DNA from: Antilocapra americana
Lineage: Eukaryota; Chordata; Mammalia; Artiodactyla; Antilocapridae
Direction of reading: 5' to 3'
NCBI GenBank assembly: GCA_007570785.1
Contig: ML664161.1
Location: 2,577,260-2,641,259 of the forward strand
DNA length: 64,000 nucleotides
The notes beneath the pieces are model-generated. The model ran no database searches and had not been told where the DNA came from. It was given only the letters and a program-made list of their open reading frames with translations. How positions within the stretch are numbered: the first letter of the stretch is position 1; each line of letters begins with the position of its first letter. This document shows, in pieces, positions 1 to 10,632 of the stretch. The translations under genes and the position numbers were made by a program.

Positions 1-768
1 AAGAATTGTGTATATTTTTATGCACACAATATAATATTTAATACTGTTAGTGCTATGTATATTACATAATGGGCTTTTAATGACTGTTTGCTGAATTGGA
101 TTACAAAATTGAGTTATCACATTGTCAATGTCATGGTATTTTATTAATACTTTGAAGGATCTTCTTGAAACTATGCTTTTAAACAATTCAAGTTATACCT
201 TATTCCTTCTATATTCTTTTTTATTTCTATCCGGTTTTGGACCATGTTGGCATAGTTTCCTCTCTGTTTCTCATTCTAGAATTTAGCTGCCTTATTTCAA
301 AAGGCATACTTTTGCCCAGTAATGTTGCTTCTATGTGCACACTTTGGATACCCACCCATCTTCAGTCTTTAGTACTCATATCTGCATGAGATTTTTTTTA
401 TGGGAATGGCCATGTCCATTAACAAATATGGCAACCACCACTTTTCCCAAAGTCACTATACTTCAGGCTTTCTGATATTACCTATAGTAAGAACACAGAT
501 ATAGTTGCTTGGTCAGTTGTTTACTGACCATATATTTTATTTCATGAAAATAATTTTTAATAGAGCTAGCCCTAGCAAAGACCAGATGGATTCAGAGATT
601 CTAAGTTGAAAATTATTAAGCAGATTGTGTTTGCTAAGGAATGAAACCCCATAGTCTATATATTGTACAAAAAATAAAGGAAATAAAAGAATGGAAATGG
701 AAGAAAAACAGGCACATTTTTCTGGTATTTGTCTTAATATTGGAAAAGAGCTTTGTATGCAGTTAGAT
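1..768. other. Unassigned A+T-rich DNA
   Basis: No repeat family, exon-like frame or RNA structure could be recognised. The short open frames here have no signature of a known protein and are of the length expected by chance. Confidence 0.5.
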
Positions 769-993
769 GGGCTTCCCTGAAGGCTCAGCATATAAAGAAT
801 CCACCTGCAATTCACAAGACACAGGAGATTTGGGTTGGATCCCTGGGTCAGGTAGATCCTCTGGAGATGGAAATGGCAATCCACTGTAGTATTCTTGCCT
901 TAAAAGAATCCCATGGGCAGAGGAGCCTGGTGGTCAACAATCCATGGGGTCTCAAAGAGTCGGATACGACTGAGCATGCATGCACACACTCAC
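769..993 (+). mobile_element. Bov-tA SINE
   Basis: The copy starts with the tRNA-like head (gggcttccctg) and runs through the BovB-derived body (attcttgcct, catgggcagaggagcctgg) to the end motif (aaagagtcggatacgactga). It is nearly full length. The Pol III B box is degraded (ggttggatccc), so it is an old, transcriptionally dead copy. Confidence 0.93.
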
Positions 994-1025
994 GTGTAGT
1001 TAGATGATCAAACATTTAAAATAAT

Positions 1026-1336
1026 ATATTTGTTTATTTTTGGCTACATGGGTCTTCATTGCTGCCCTTGGGCTTTTTCTAGTTGTGGTAAGTGAGAGCT
1101 ACTCTTTAGTTTCCATATGTGGGCTTCTCGTTACTGTGACTTCTCTTGCTGTGGACCACAGGCTCTAGGTGCATAGGCTCAGTAGTTGCAGCTTTTGTCT
1201 CTAGGGAGTGGATTAAGTAGTTGGGACTTATGGGTTTAATTACTCTGTGGCATGTGGAATCTTCTTCAACTAGGGATAAAATCCATGTGCCCTGCATTGG
1301 CAGACTGATTCTTAACCTGTGGACCACCAAGGAAGT
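1026..1336 (-). mobile_element. CHR-type SINE (tRNA-Glu derived)
   Basis: The plus strand reads as the reverse complement of the long CHR (cetacean-hippo-ruminant) SINE: tttttggctacatgggtctt, then repeated 'gctctaggtgcataggctca' style units, then the tRNA-derived end (cctgcattggcagactgatt, accaccaagg). It is close to full length and diverged. The exact CHR subfamily is not resolved. Confidence 0.8.
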
Positions 1337-1857
1337 TGCCAAGCTTTCCTAGAGGATATAGATTGAGTTTGTAATTTAAAACTTCCTAAAACAGAAATAG
1401 AGGATAGAGAGGAGGGAAGGTCAAAGATGAATGCAAGAAACTGGACAAGAAAATAATATAAAGATCTTGATAGAGCACCTAGTGTTTCCTGCCTTCTATA
1501 ATTTTTTTTAAAGAAATAGACTTAAAGAATAAACAGGTGTACATGTTGTGTTAAGACTGGCGAGAAGAAAAAGAATGACTCCAAGGCTAAAACTGTGTGG
1601 TAACACCATAAAACAAGATTTATAGATAGAACTGGGAGTGTGAGACTTCACAGTTTTGCCTAAGGCCACCTCCATTGATCTTCATCCATACACCAGGCAA
1701 ATACATGTATTGTAGAAGTATTTCCTGCCTTGTATATCTCCGTAAGTTCACATTTTTGTATGAACTATATCATACTTTTTGCAGGAACTACAACATAATG
1801 TTTATGTTTAACAAGAAGAAAGTTATAGACTAAAATGTCTCTCTATGGCTAATTAAA
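1337..1857. other. Unassigned DNA
   Basis: Between the CHR SINE and the MIR no family is recognised and no convincing frame is present. Confidence 0.45.
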
Positions 1858-2057
1858 ATAATAGTAACCAGCATTTATTAAACACTCACTGTAGGTCAGA
1901 TATTATGATAATATGCTAAGTCCTTAAATCATGTTTCATTTATTCTCAAAAAACTGTGATAAGTATAATACACACTTTACAGATGAGGAGACTGGGGTTT
2001 AAGGAGAACAATATCTGGTGAGGGTCACACCAGATGTAAATGATAGAGCTGGAAAGT
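1858..2057 (-). mobile_element. MIR SINE
   Basis: The antisense MIR core is clear: an 'agcatttattaaacactcac' start, a long middle, then 'acagatgaggagactggggtt' and 'ggtcacaccagat'. It is old and well diverged, as expected for this mammal-wide CORE-SINE. Confidence 0.85.
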
Positions 2058-2284
2058 GAGTGAGTCATCAATAAAAAGAATCTGATCACAGAGCTGCTAT
2101 AGGAGAAAATCCTGAAGTTAAGTCACCCTAAATCCAATTTCCAATATTAGCCATATCAAAATTGCTGGTTATGTTAAGAGTACTTATACACGTTGTCATT
2201 GAAGCTTTACAGACTTAATCTTTCATGCATGGGCTTAGTCATATTTACAAAACATATTACATATTTGTTTTCATTAGTAAGTGG

Positions 2285-2493
2285 TGTGTGTGTGTGTGTG
2301 CTTAGTCGTTCAGTCATGTCCAACTCTCATGGACTGTAGCCCACCTGTCTCCTCTGTCCATGGGATTTTCCAGGCAAAATTACTGGAGCGGGTAGCCATT
2401 CCCATCTCCCGGGATCTTCCTAATCCAGGGTTTGAACCCAGGTCTCCTACAGTGCAGGTGGATTCTTTACCATCTGAGACACCAAGGAAGCCC
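2285..2493 (-). mobile_element. Bov-tA SINE with target-site duplication
   Basis: This is a complete antisense copy: tagtcgttcagtcatgtcc at its 3' end and gagacaccaaggaagccc at its 5' end. It is flanked by a 9-bp direct repeat, agtaagtgg, at 2276-2284 and 2494-2502. A short (TG)n lies at the SINE 3' tail. Confidence 0.94.
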
Positions 2494-2754
2494 AGTAAGT
2501 GGCATACTAATAAAAATTTGCCTTTTTATTGATGAGTCACTCAGGGTCTTGACAATGGTCATTTAAAAAGATGGAAGTGATGTAGTTCATTGGATTAATT
2601 CTATATATAAAAGGTCATATCAGCTATTTGGATCTCATGAATAAATCCATGACCCCATGACCTTTGGATAACCTTATTTATTATAAGTGCAGGAACTAAT
2701 AAGCAATGTGAAATGGGTATCTTTGTGAAGAATACTGAATTAAGACTGAGACAG

Positions 2755-2896
2755 GGGAGAGAGGTGGGAGGGTAGGTTCAGAATGGGGAGCATATGTACA
2801 CCCATGGCTGATTCATGCCAAAGTATGGCAAAAACCACCACAATATTGTAAAGTAATTAGCCTCCAATTAAAATAAATAAATAATTAAAAAAAATA
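2755..2896 (+). mobile_element. Ruminant L1 3' end (5'-truncated)
   Basis: The segment has the typical bovid L1 3' terminus: gaggtgggaggg, then ggctgattcatg, caatattgtaaagtaattag, cctccaattaaaataaataa and an A-rich tail. A direct repeat, actgagacag, at 2745-2754 and 2897-2906 marks the target-site duplication. Severe 5' truncation is normal for L1. Confidence 0.88.
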
Positions 2897-3034
2897 ACTG
2901 AGACAGCTGTGCCATCAGGTTCAACTAAGTGGCAGTACTTGATATTTCCAAAATTTAGAGTGATGGATTATTGAAATATAGGTCTACTTTTTTAATTGTT
3001 TGGAGATTTTAAATGAAAGAGAGAGTACTGAATA

Positions 3035-3249
3035 GTGAAAGTGAAAATCTGTTGCTCAGTGGTGTCAAACTCTTTGCCACCCTATGGACTGTAGGCCACC
3101 AGGCTACTCTGTCTGTGGGATTTGTCAGGCAAGAACACTAAAGTGGGTTGCCATTTCCTTCTCCTTAGGATTTTCTGAGTTCAGGGATTGAACCCATGTC
3201 TCCTGCTTAGTAAGCAGATTCTTTACTACTGAGCCACCAGGGGAACCCT
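3035..3249 (-). mobile_element. Bov-tA SINE
   Basis: Antisense copy from 'gtgaaagtgaaaatctgttg' to 'ctgagccaccaggggaaccc'. It is full length with scattered substitutions. A target-site duplication is not clear. Confidence 0.93.
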
Positions 3250-3627
3250 AACGAAGAGTAAAGAATGTATTAAACATGAGGCAGGTTTATGGAGATGATA
3301 AGGTTTTAACAAAGGAGAGGAGCAGGAGACTTTATCAGGAAAGTAATTTGCACATTGCTTCACAGGAAATGCATAAAAGAAATTAGTTAATGGAAATAGT
3401 TTTCTTGGTTTATTTCTGTTAAAATAATTTTGACATGCCACCTGGAAGTAACCTGTGTTCCTATTAACCTCGGATCCCTTGCTGCTATTTGCAAACCCTT
3501 CAGATGGCCTAATGGCTAAAGTTTGCTTCTAAACATCCAAGATTGGAGAAAACAGTCTATTATAATCCCTTTGAGAATATTATTCAGTTTGAAAACGAAA
3601 CCCTGAGAAAATGTCACTTGATCCTGC

Positions 3628-5537
3628 CCCCCCCCCTTTTTGTTGTTGTGGTAAAATACACTCAACGTAAAGTTAACCATCTTAATCATTTTAAGTGTAC
3701 ATTTCAATGGTATAAAATACAATCTCTATGTAATTCTGTGAAAACATCACCACTGTTCAATGCAACTGTATATCTATTTTCTTCTTGAAAAGCTGAAACT
3801 TTCCTGGTCAGACAATAATCTCTCATTACTACTTTGCTCATCTCCTGGCAACTGCCATTCTACTTTCAGTTTCTTAGAGTTTCCCTACTTTGAATAACTT
3901 ATGAAAATGGAATTATGCAGTGTCTATATTGTGACTGGCATATTGCACTTAGAATAATGTCCTCAAAGTTCATCCATGCTGTAGCATATTTCAGAATTCC
4001 CTTCATTTTTAAAGCTGAGCAATATTCAGTTGTATGTATATAGCAGTTTGCTCATCTATTCATCCATTAATGAACACCTGGGTTGTTGCCATATTTTAGC
4101 TATTGTAAATAATACTGCTATGAAATATCTTCTTAAGACCTTGCCTTCAGTTATTTTGGGTATATACCCAGAAATGGAATTGCTGGGTCATATGTAAATT
4201 CTATTTTCAACTTTTTGAGGATGTGTCATATTGTTTTCCACAGTGACTTTTCCATTTTACATTTCTCACTGTAGTGTGTATGGATTTCAACTTCATATCA
4301 TCACCAACAGTTATTTTCTGTGTTTCTTTTAAAAATCAAAGCCATCTTAATGGGCTATTAAGTATCTCGTATTTTTTATTTTTGTGTCCCTAATAATTAG
4401 TGTTGTTGAGTTTATCATGTGCTAATTGGCCTTTTGATATCTCTAGAGGAATGTCTTTTTAAGTCCTTTGTTCGCTTTACATTTTTCTTTGTTGTTGTTG
4501 AGGTTTGAACATTCTTTACATATTTTGAATATTAAAGACAGGGAAGCCTGAGGTGCTGCAATCCATGGGATCTCAAAGAGTCAGACATGACTGAATAACA
4601 AATCCCTCATATATGATTATTAAATATTTTCTTTCATTCTGTGGGCTTCACTTTTACTGTTAGTATCTTCTAATGAAAAATATTTCATGAAATCTAGTAT
4701 GTCTAGATTCATTTGTTGCCTGTTGCCTTTGGTGTCAAGAAAGCACTGCCAGTCTCATGACCTGAAGCTTTTGTAATGTTATCTTCTAACAATTTTTTAG
4801 CTTTTGTTTTACATTTAAGTCCTTCATTCATTTTGAGTTAATTTTTGAATATGGTATTAGACAAGGGTTCAACTTATATTTTTGCATATGGATATCTGGT
4901 TTTCCCAACACTGTTGAAAAGACATCATTTTCCTATTTAATTGTCTTGGCACCCTATCAAAAATCATTTAACCATATATATTAGGGTTTAATTCTTGAAT
5001 TTTTTATTCTGTTTCAGTGAGTTATAAGTCTGCATTTATGCTAGTACAACACAGTCTTATTTACTATAACTTTTTTGTAAACTCTGATATTAGGATCTTG
5101 ATACCAAGTTTTTTCTTTATCACGATTATTGCGAGAATTCAGAGTCCCTTGAGATTCCACATAAATTTTAGGACTGATTTTTCTATTTCTTAAGAAAAAC
5201 ATCATTGGGATTTTGATAAGAATTGTATGAATCTATAGAGTGCTTTGGGTAAATATTGATATCTTAAAACTACTGTCTTCTAGTCCATTAATATGTTTCC
5301 ATTTGTTTATATTTTCTTCACTTTTTTTAAGCAATGCTTTGTAGTTTTTATTTTGTAAGTCTTTCACTTCTTGCTTAAGTTAATTTCTAAGTATTGTGTT
5401 CTTTTTGATCCTATTATAGATTTAATTGTTTTCACTATTCCTTTTCCAGATTGCTCATGATTTTATATCCTACTGAATTTATTTATTAGTTCTAATTGTT
5501 TAATGGAATCATTTGGATTTTCTAAATGTAAATTCTT
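3628..5537 (-). mobile_element. L1M element, 3'UTR and 3' ORF2 part
   Basis: The plus strand reads antisense L1: a C/T run (the A tail), 'gttgttgtggtaaaatacac' of the 3'UTR, then the ORF2 3' region (ggtatatacccagaaatgga, attgctgggtcatatgtaa, catatggatatctggttttc). It contains a Bov-tA piece at 4540-4599 and stops at the BovB insertion at 5549. The same L1 resumes after it at 7791. Subfamily undetermined (L1M type). Confidence 0.88.
4540..4599 (+). mobile_element. Bov-tA SINE 3' fragment
   Basis: Only the last ~60 bases of a Bov-tA are present (gcaatccatgggatctcaaa, gagtcagacatgactga). It lies within the old L1. Confidence 0.8.
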
Positions 5538-5548
5538 ACACATAGAAA

Positions 5549-7779
5549 TCAAAATCAGATTGATTATATTCTTTGTGGCCAAAGATGGAGAAGCTCTATA
5601 CAGTCAACAAAAGCAAGACCAGGAGCTGACTGTGGCTCAGATCCTGAACTCCTTATTGCCAAATTCAGACGTAAATTGAAGAAAGTAGGATAAACAACTA
5701 GACCATTCAGGTATGACCTAAATCAATCCCTTATGATTATACAGTGAAAGTGAGAAATAGATTTAAGGGACTAGATCTGATAGACAGAGGGCCTTATGAA
5801 CTATGGCTGGAGGTTCATGACATTGTACAGGAGACAGGGATTAAGACCATCCCCATTGAAAAGAAATGCAAAAAAGCAAAATGACTCTCTGAGGAGGCCT
5901 TACAAATAGCTGTGAAAAGAGAGAAGTGAAAAGCAAAGGAGAAAAGGAAAGATATTCCCATCTGAATGCAGAGTTCCAAAGAATAGCAAGGAGAAATAAG
6001 AAAGACTTCCTCAGCGATCAATGCAAACAAATAGAGGCAAACAACAGAATGGGAAAGACTAGAGATCTCTTCAAGAAAATTAAAGATACCAAGGGAACAT
6101 TTCATGCAACGATGGGCTCGATAAAGGACAGAAATGGTATGGACCTAACAGAAGCAGAAGATATTGAGAAGAGGTGGCAAAAATACACAGAAGAACTTTA
6201 CAAAAAAGATCTTCACGACTCATATAATCACGATGGTGTGATCACTCACACTCTGCTAGAGCCAGACATTCTGAAAGGTGAAGTCAAGTGGGCCTTAGAA
6301 AGCATCACTATGAACAAAGCGAGTGGAGGTGATGGAATTCCAGTTGAGCTATTTCAAATACTGAAAGATGATGTTGTGAGAATGCTGCACTCAATATTCC
6401 AGCAAATTTGACAAACTCAGCAGTGGCCACAGGCCTGGAAAAGGTCAGTTTTTATTCCAATCCCAAAAAAATGCAATGCCAAAAAATGCTCGAACTACAG
6501 CACAACTGCACTCATCTCACACGCTAGTAAAGTAATGCTCAAAATTCTCCAAGCCAGGCTTCAGCAATACATGAACTGTGATCGTCCATATGTTCAATCT
6601 GGTTTTAGAAAAGGCAGAAGAACCAGAGATTAAATAGCCAACATCTGCTGGATCATCGAACGAACAAGAGAGTTGCAGAAAAAACATCTATTTCTGCTTT
6701 ATTGACTATGCCAAAGACTTCAACTGTGTGGATCACAATAAGCTGTGGAAAATTCTTAAAGAGATGGGAATACCAGACCATCTGACCTGTCTCTTGAGAA
6801 ACCTGTATGCCGGTCAGGAAGCAACAGTTAGAACTGGACATGGACAACCGACTGGTTCCAAATAGGAAAAGGAGTACGTCAAGACTGTATATTGTCCCCC
6901 TGCTTATTTAACTTATATGCAGAGTACATCATGAGAAATGCTGGGCTGGAATAAACACAAGCTGGAATCAAGATTGCTGGGAGAAATATCAATAACCTCA
7001 GATATACACATGACACCTTTATGGCAGAAAGTGCATAGGAACTAAAGAGTGTCTTGATGAAAGTGATGTAGGAGAGTGAAAAAGTTGGCTTAAAGTTCAA
7101 CATTTACAAAACTAACATCATGACATCTGATCCCATGACTTCATGGGAAATAAATGGGGAAACAGTGGAAACAGTTTCAGACTTTATTTTGGGGCATGCC
7201 AAAATCACTGAAGATGGTGATTGCAGCCATGAAATTAAAAGACACTTACTCCTTGGAAGGAAAGTTATGACCAACCTAGATAGCATATTGAAAAGCAGAG
7301 ACATTACTTTGCCAACAAAGGTCTGTCTAGTCAAGACTATAGTTTTTCCAGTAGTCATGCATGTATGTAAGTGTTGGATGGTGAAAGAAAGCTGAGTGCC
7401 GAAGAACTGATGCTTTTGAACTGTGGTGTTGGAGAAGACTCTTGAGAGTCCGTTGGACTGCAAGGAGATCCAACCAGTCCATCCTAAAGGAGATCAGTCC
7501 TGGGTGTTCATTGGAAGGACTGATGTTGAAGCTGAAACTCCAATCCTTTGGCCACCTCATGCAAAGAGTTGACTCATTGGAAAAGACTCTGATGCTGGGA
7601 AGGATTGGGGGCATAGGAGGAGGGGACATCAGAGGATGAGATGGCTGGATGGCATCACCTCTTGATGGACATGGGTTTGGGTAGACTCTGGGAGTTGGTG
7701 ATGGACAGGGAGGCCTGGCGTGCTGCTGTTCATGGGATTGCAAAGAGTAGGACATGACTGAGCGACTAAACTGAACTGA
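5549..7779 (+). mobile_element. BovB LINE, 5'-truncated
   Basis: This is sense BovB (RTE clade) from the end of the endonuclease region through reverse transcriptase to the terminal 'ctaaactgaactgaa' tail. A direct repeat acacatagaaa at 5538-5548 and 7780-7790 is the target-site duplication, so both boundaries are firm. About 2.2 kb remains of a ~3.2 kb element. It interrupts an older antisense L1 that continues on both sides. Confidence 0.95.
5926..7395 (+). pseudogene. BovB reverse transcriptase, broken
   Basis: In life this ORF encodes the endonuclease/reverse transcriptase that copies BovB RNA into the genome. The longest open part is 5926-6411 (161 codons, N-terminal RT region, rich in Lys and Glu, with ALESITMNKASGGDGIPVE matching the conserved 'nKa.G.DgIp.E' block of non-LTR RTs). 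A further open part at 7120-7395 covers the thumb-like region (ITEDGDCSHEIKRHLLLGRK). Stops and frameshifts separate them, for example the taa in 'agagattaaatagcc' near 6630. The catalytic YADD box is mutated to Y-T-H-D at 7003-7014 and is soon followed by a stop. It cannot encode an active enzyme. Confidence 0.9.
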
Positions 7780-7790
7780 ACACATAGAAA

Positions 7791-9116
7791 ATCATACTTC
7801 TTCCTTTACACTTTTTTTAATTTTTATAATACAAATTTGCAAAATTTTCTCATTTTACTTCTATTGTCTATTTTTAACTCATCCTATTGTGTTCAGAGAA
7901 AGTATTTTGTAAGTCTTTTTAAACCTATTGAGACTTACTCTGTGTCCTAGCATATGTTCCATCTTGGCAAACTGCTCTGTGTACCCTTGAGAAGAATATA
8001 CATGCTATTGTTGCTAGGCAGACTGTTCTGTATATATGTTCTGTCTAAGTTTACTGTGCTGTTTATGTCTTCCATCTCTTACTCATCTTCTGTCTGATAA
8101 TTTTATCCATTATTGAGTGTGAAGTATTAAAATCTCTATTATATAATTGTCTATTTCTCTCTTAAGTTCTGTCATTTTTTTCTTCATGTTTTTGATGGTC
8201 TGTTATTGTGTGTGTAAATGTTTATAATTCCTCTTTTTTTCTTGCTATATTGAATATTTTACTAATAGATACTATGCATTTTTGTCTCCTGTAACCTTTT
8301 TTATGTAAAGTCTTCTTTACCTCATGTTAGGCTTCCCAGGTGGCTCAGTGGCAAAGAATCTGCCTGGCAATTGCAGGAGATGCAGTAGACATGGATTTGA
8401 TACCTGGGTCCCGAAGATCTCCTGGAAGAGGAAATAGCAACCCACTCCAGTATTTCTTGCCTGGAAAGTTCCATGGACAGAAAAGCCTGGCTACAGTCCA
8501 TGGGATCGCAGAGAGTCTGATACAACTGAGCATGTACCTCATCTTAACTCATATTAGCATAGCCACTTCTGTTTTGGTTATTATTTGCAATGGAATATAT
8601 TTTTCCATCCTTTTACTTTCATTCTATTTGTATCTTTGGATCTAAATTGTGTTTTTTAATAGACTTATATAGTTTTATCATGTGGTCATCTCTGGGTTTT
8701 GACTGGAGAGTTTAGTCCATATACTTTTAAGTAATTTCTAAAAGAAGGCCTTAACGTCTGTCATTTTGCTATTTGTTATCGGTATGTCTGAAGCATTTTT
8801 GTCCCTCCTTTCCTGCATTACCATCTTCTTTGTGTTTAGTTGATTTTTTTACTGAAATATCTCCATTTCTTCCTCATTTTTTATGTTTATTCTGTAGCTC
8901 TTTACTTTATGGTTACTATTTGATATACCTTAAACATTCTAAAGTTAGAGCAGTTTAATCTGAATTTATACCAGCCTAACTTCAATAACATACCAAAACT
9001 TTGATACTTTATAGCTCTTTACTACTCCTTTGGTTACCAGTGTCCCAAATTTACATCTTTAGAAATTGCGTGTTCCTGCAGGGACAGTTTGCCAGAAATA
9101 GGATTTTGGGTTTGAC
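7791..9116 (-). mobile_element. L1M element, middle ORF2 part (continued)
   Basis: The antisense L1 resumes directly after the BovB target-site duplication. Diagnostic stretches are 'cattattgagtgtgaagtat', 'gagaagaatatacatgctat' and the region around 8690-8760 (tttgactggagagtttagtc). A Bov-tA sits at 8330-8535. Numerous stops in the sense L1 frame show decay. Confidence 0.85.
8330..8535 (+). mobile_element. Bov-tA SINE with target-site duplication
   Basis: Full-length sense copy (ggcttcccaggtggctcagt to gatacaactgagcatgt). It is flanked by acctcatgtta at 8319-8329 and acctcatctta at 8536-8546 (10 of 11 matching). It is inserted into the old antisense L1. Confidence 0.94.
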
Positions 9117-9138
9117 TTTTTTTTTTTTTTTTTTTTTT
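9117..9138. repeat. Poly(T) run
   Basis: An uninterrupted T run of about 22 bases inside the antisense L1. It may be a local expansion rather than an insertion tail, since no new element starts beside it. Confidence 0.85.
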
Positions 9139-10632
9139 AGCACTTTGAAAGTACTGATCCGCTATCTTCTTTCCTTTAAAACTGCTGATGAAAAACTGCT
9201 CTTATTCTTATTGATGATCCCTCCTATGTGACATCTTTCTTGTTGCTTTCAGGACTCTCTATCTTTGGGAAGTTCATTATGTATCTTGATGTGGGTCTCA
9301 CTGAGTTAAACTTGGTTGTAGTTTATTGAGTTTATTGGATATTTTTATTCATATTTTTACCAAGTCTTCTTTAGCGATTCTCTTACATTCTTCTCTCTCT
9401 TCTTTTCCTGGGACTTCCACAATGTATATGATGTTCCATCTGCTGTTGCCCCACAGGTCGCTTAAGTTATTCTCATTTCTTTTATTCTTTCTATTCGTCA
9501 AACTCAAAAAGTTATTGCCTTATCTTCAAGTTTACTAATTCTTATCTTTTTTTTTCCACTTGCTCAAATCTGCATATGAATCCCTCTAGTAAATTTTCCT
9601 TTTCAATTATTATACCTTTTAGCTCTAGAATTTCTTTTTGGTTACTCTTTAGATTTTCTTTCTCTTTTTGATATTCCTTCTTTTCATGCATCATTTTCTT
9701 GTCTTTCTCTCCATGTTCCTTTGTTCTTTCAAAATTTGTAAGATAATTATTTTTAAGTCCCTGTCTAGTAGATGACACCAAGTCTTTTTCAGAGATATTT
9801 TTTCTTTTGAATGGACATTGCTTTTGTCCTTTGCATGCTATGTGATTTGTTGTTGTTGTTGTTGAAAAAAATGGACGTTTAAATCTGATAATGTGGTAAC
9901 TCTGGAAATTAGATATTTCCCCTACCTCAGGGTTTGCTGGGTTTTGATTTTTTTTTTTTTCCTATAACCTGTCTCTGTGATGAGAATCATCCTGCGGTAG
10001 AAAAGTAAGATCTTCTCAAGTCTATTCTGAGCCTGTACCTTTATTCCAGATATGTAAAGTCACATTCTAATTTGTCCGATTTATGAAGTCTCTTTAGAAT
10101 GCTATAGGTTATATAGCTGGCCTCGAAAAGGAAAAAAAAAATAATGAAAGGGAGTAAAAGTGCCCTCCTGAAAGTCAGATTGCAACAATGTGACTTTAGC
10201 CAGGTTGGAAGGGGATTGCAACAATGTGGGGATCTGCAACAATGGCCACATGCCTCTTTTTCTGTTGAGGTAAGGCATCAATCAGCAACCAGAACAGAGA
10301 TCCCCAATATTTAGAGGTCAGAGTGCTTTTTTCTCTCTTGCAAAATTTGTGCAGGCTGCTCCAGCAATACCTATACAATACTACACACAGCAGCAACACC
10401 TACTATGGTGTGTGTATGGAAGAGGGTGGGGAGGGTACCCTTAGTTGCTACTGTGCTAAGAGTTGAAATTAGCTGAAATTAGCCAATTTACCACTCAAGC
10501 TTTGCTCTAGATGTTGCAAATCTTCAGTAGACTAGAGAGTTCCAAAATCATTATATCAGACAGCTTTTGCCAGTGCAATTTTTGCCTACATTGAGAAACT
10601 ATTTCCTGGTACTTCCTACTCCATCTTCTTAG
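9139..10632 (-). mobile_element. L1M element, ORF1 and 5'UTR part
   Basis: The antisense L1 continues through ORF1 (see 9542-9781) into 5'UTR-like sequence. It ends at 'cttcctactccatcttctta' near 10620-10632, the complement of the conserved 'aagatgg..gagtaggaag' L1 5' start. The whole L1 therefore spans 3628-10632 once nested insertions are removed, about 4.5 kb. Parts of it must be deleted compared with a 6-7 kb intact L1. Confidence 0.75.
9542..9781 (-). pseudogene. L1 ORF1 coiled-coil remnant
   Basis: The frame gives 79 residues, extremely rich in Lys and Glu with heptad-like spacing (KKMMHEKKEYQKEKENLKS, ILELKGIIIEKENLLEG). That is what the trimerising coiled coil of an L1 ORF1 RNA-binding protein looks like. 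The expected RRM and C-terminal domains are not open here. Location within the antisense L1, 5' of ORF2, agrees. It is a decayed fragment. Confidence 0.6.

Noticed and set aside
2285..2493. Bov-tA copies as possible enhancers or promoters
   Set aside because: No evidence in the sequence beyond the known SINE; no nearby gene to regulate.
5549..7779. BovB as an active, mobile element
   Set aside because: 5' truncation, several stops and a mutated catalytic box rule out autonomous activity.
7327..7785. 152-codon minus-strand frame
   Set aside because: It is the antisense of the BovB 3' end, which often stays open by chance; the same antisense frame recurs at 43300-43854 and 38556-39029.
8340..8645. 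101-codon plus-strand frame
   Set aside because: Translation of a Bov-tA plus antisense L1.
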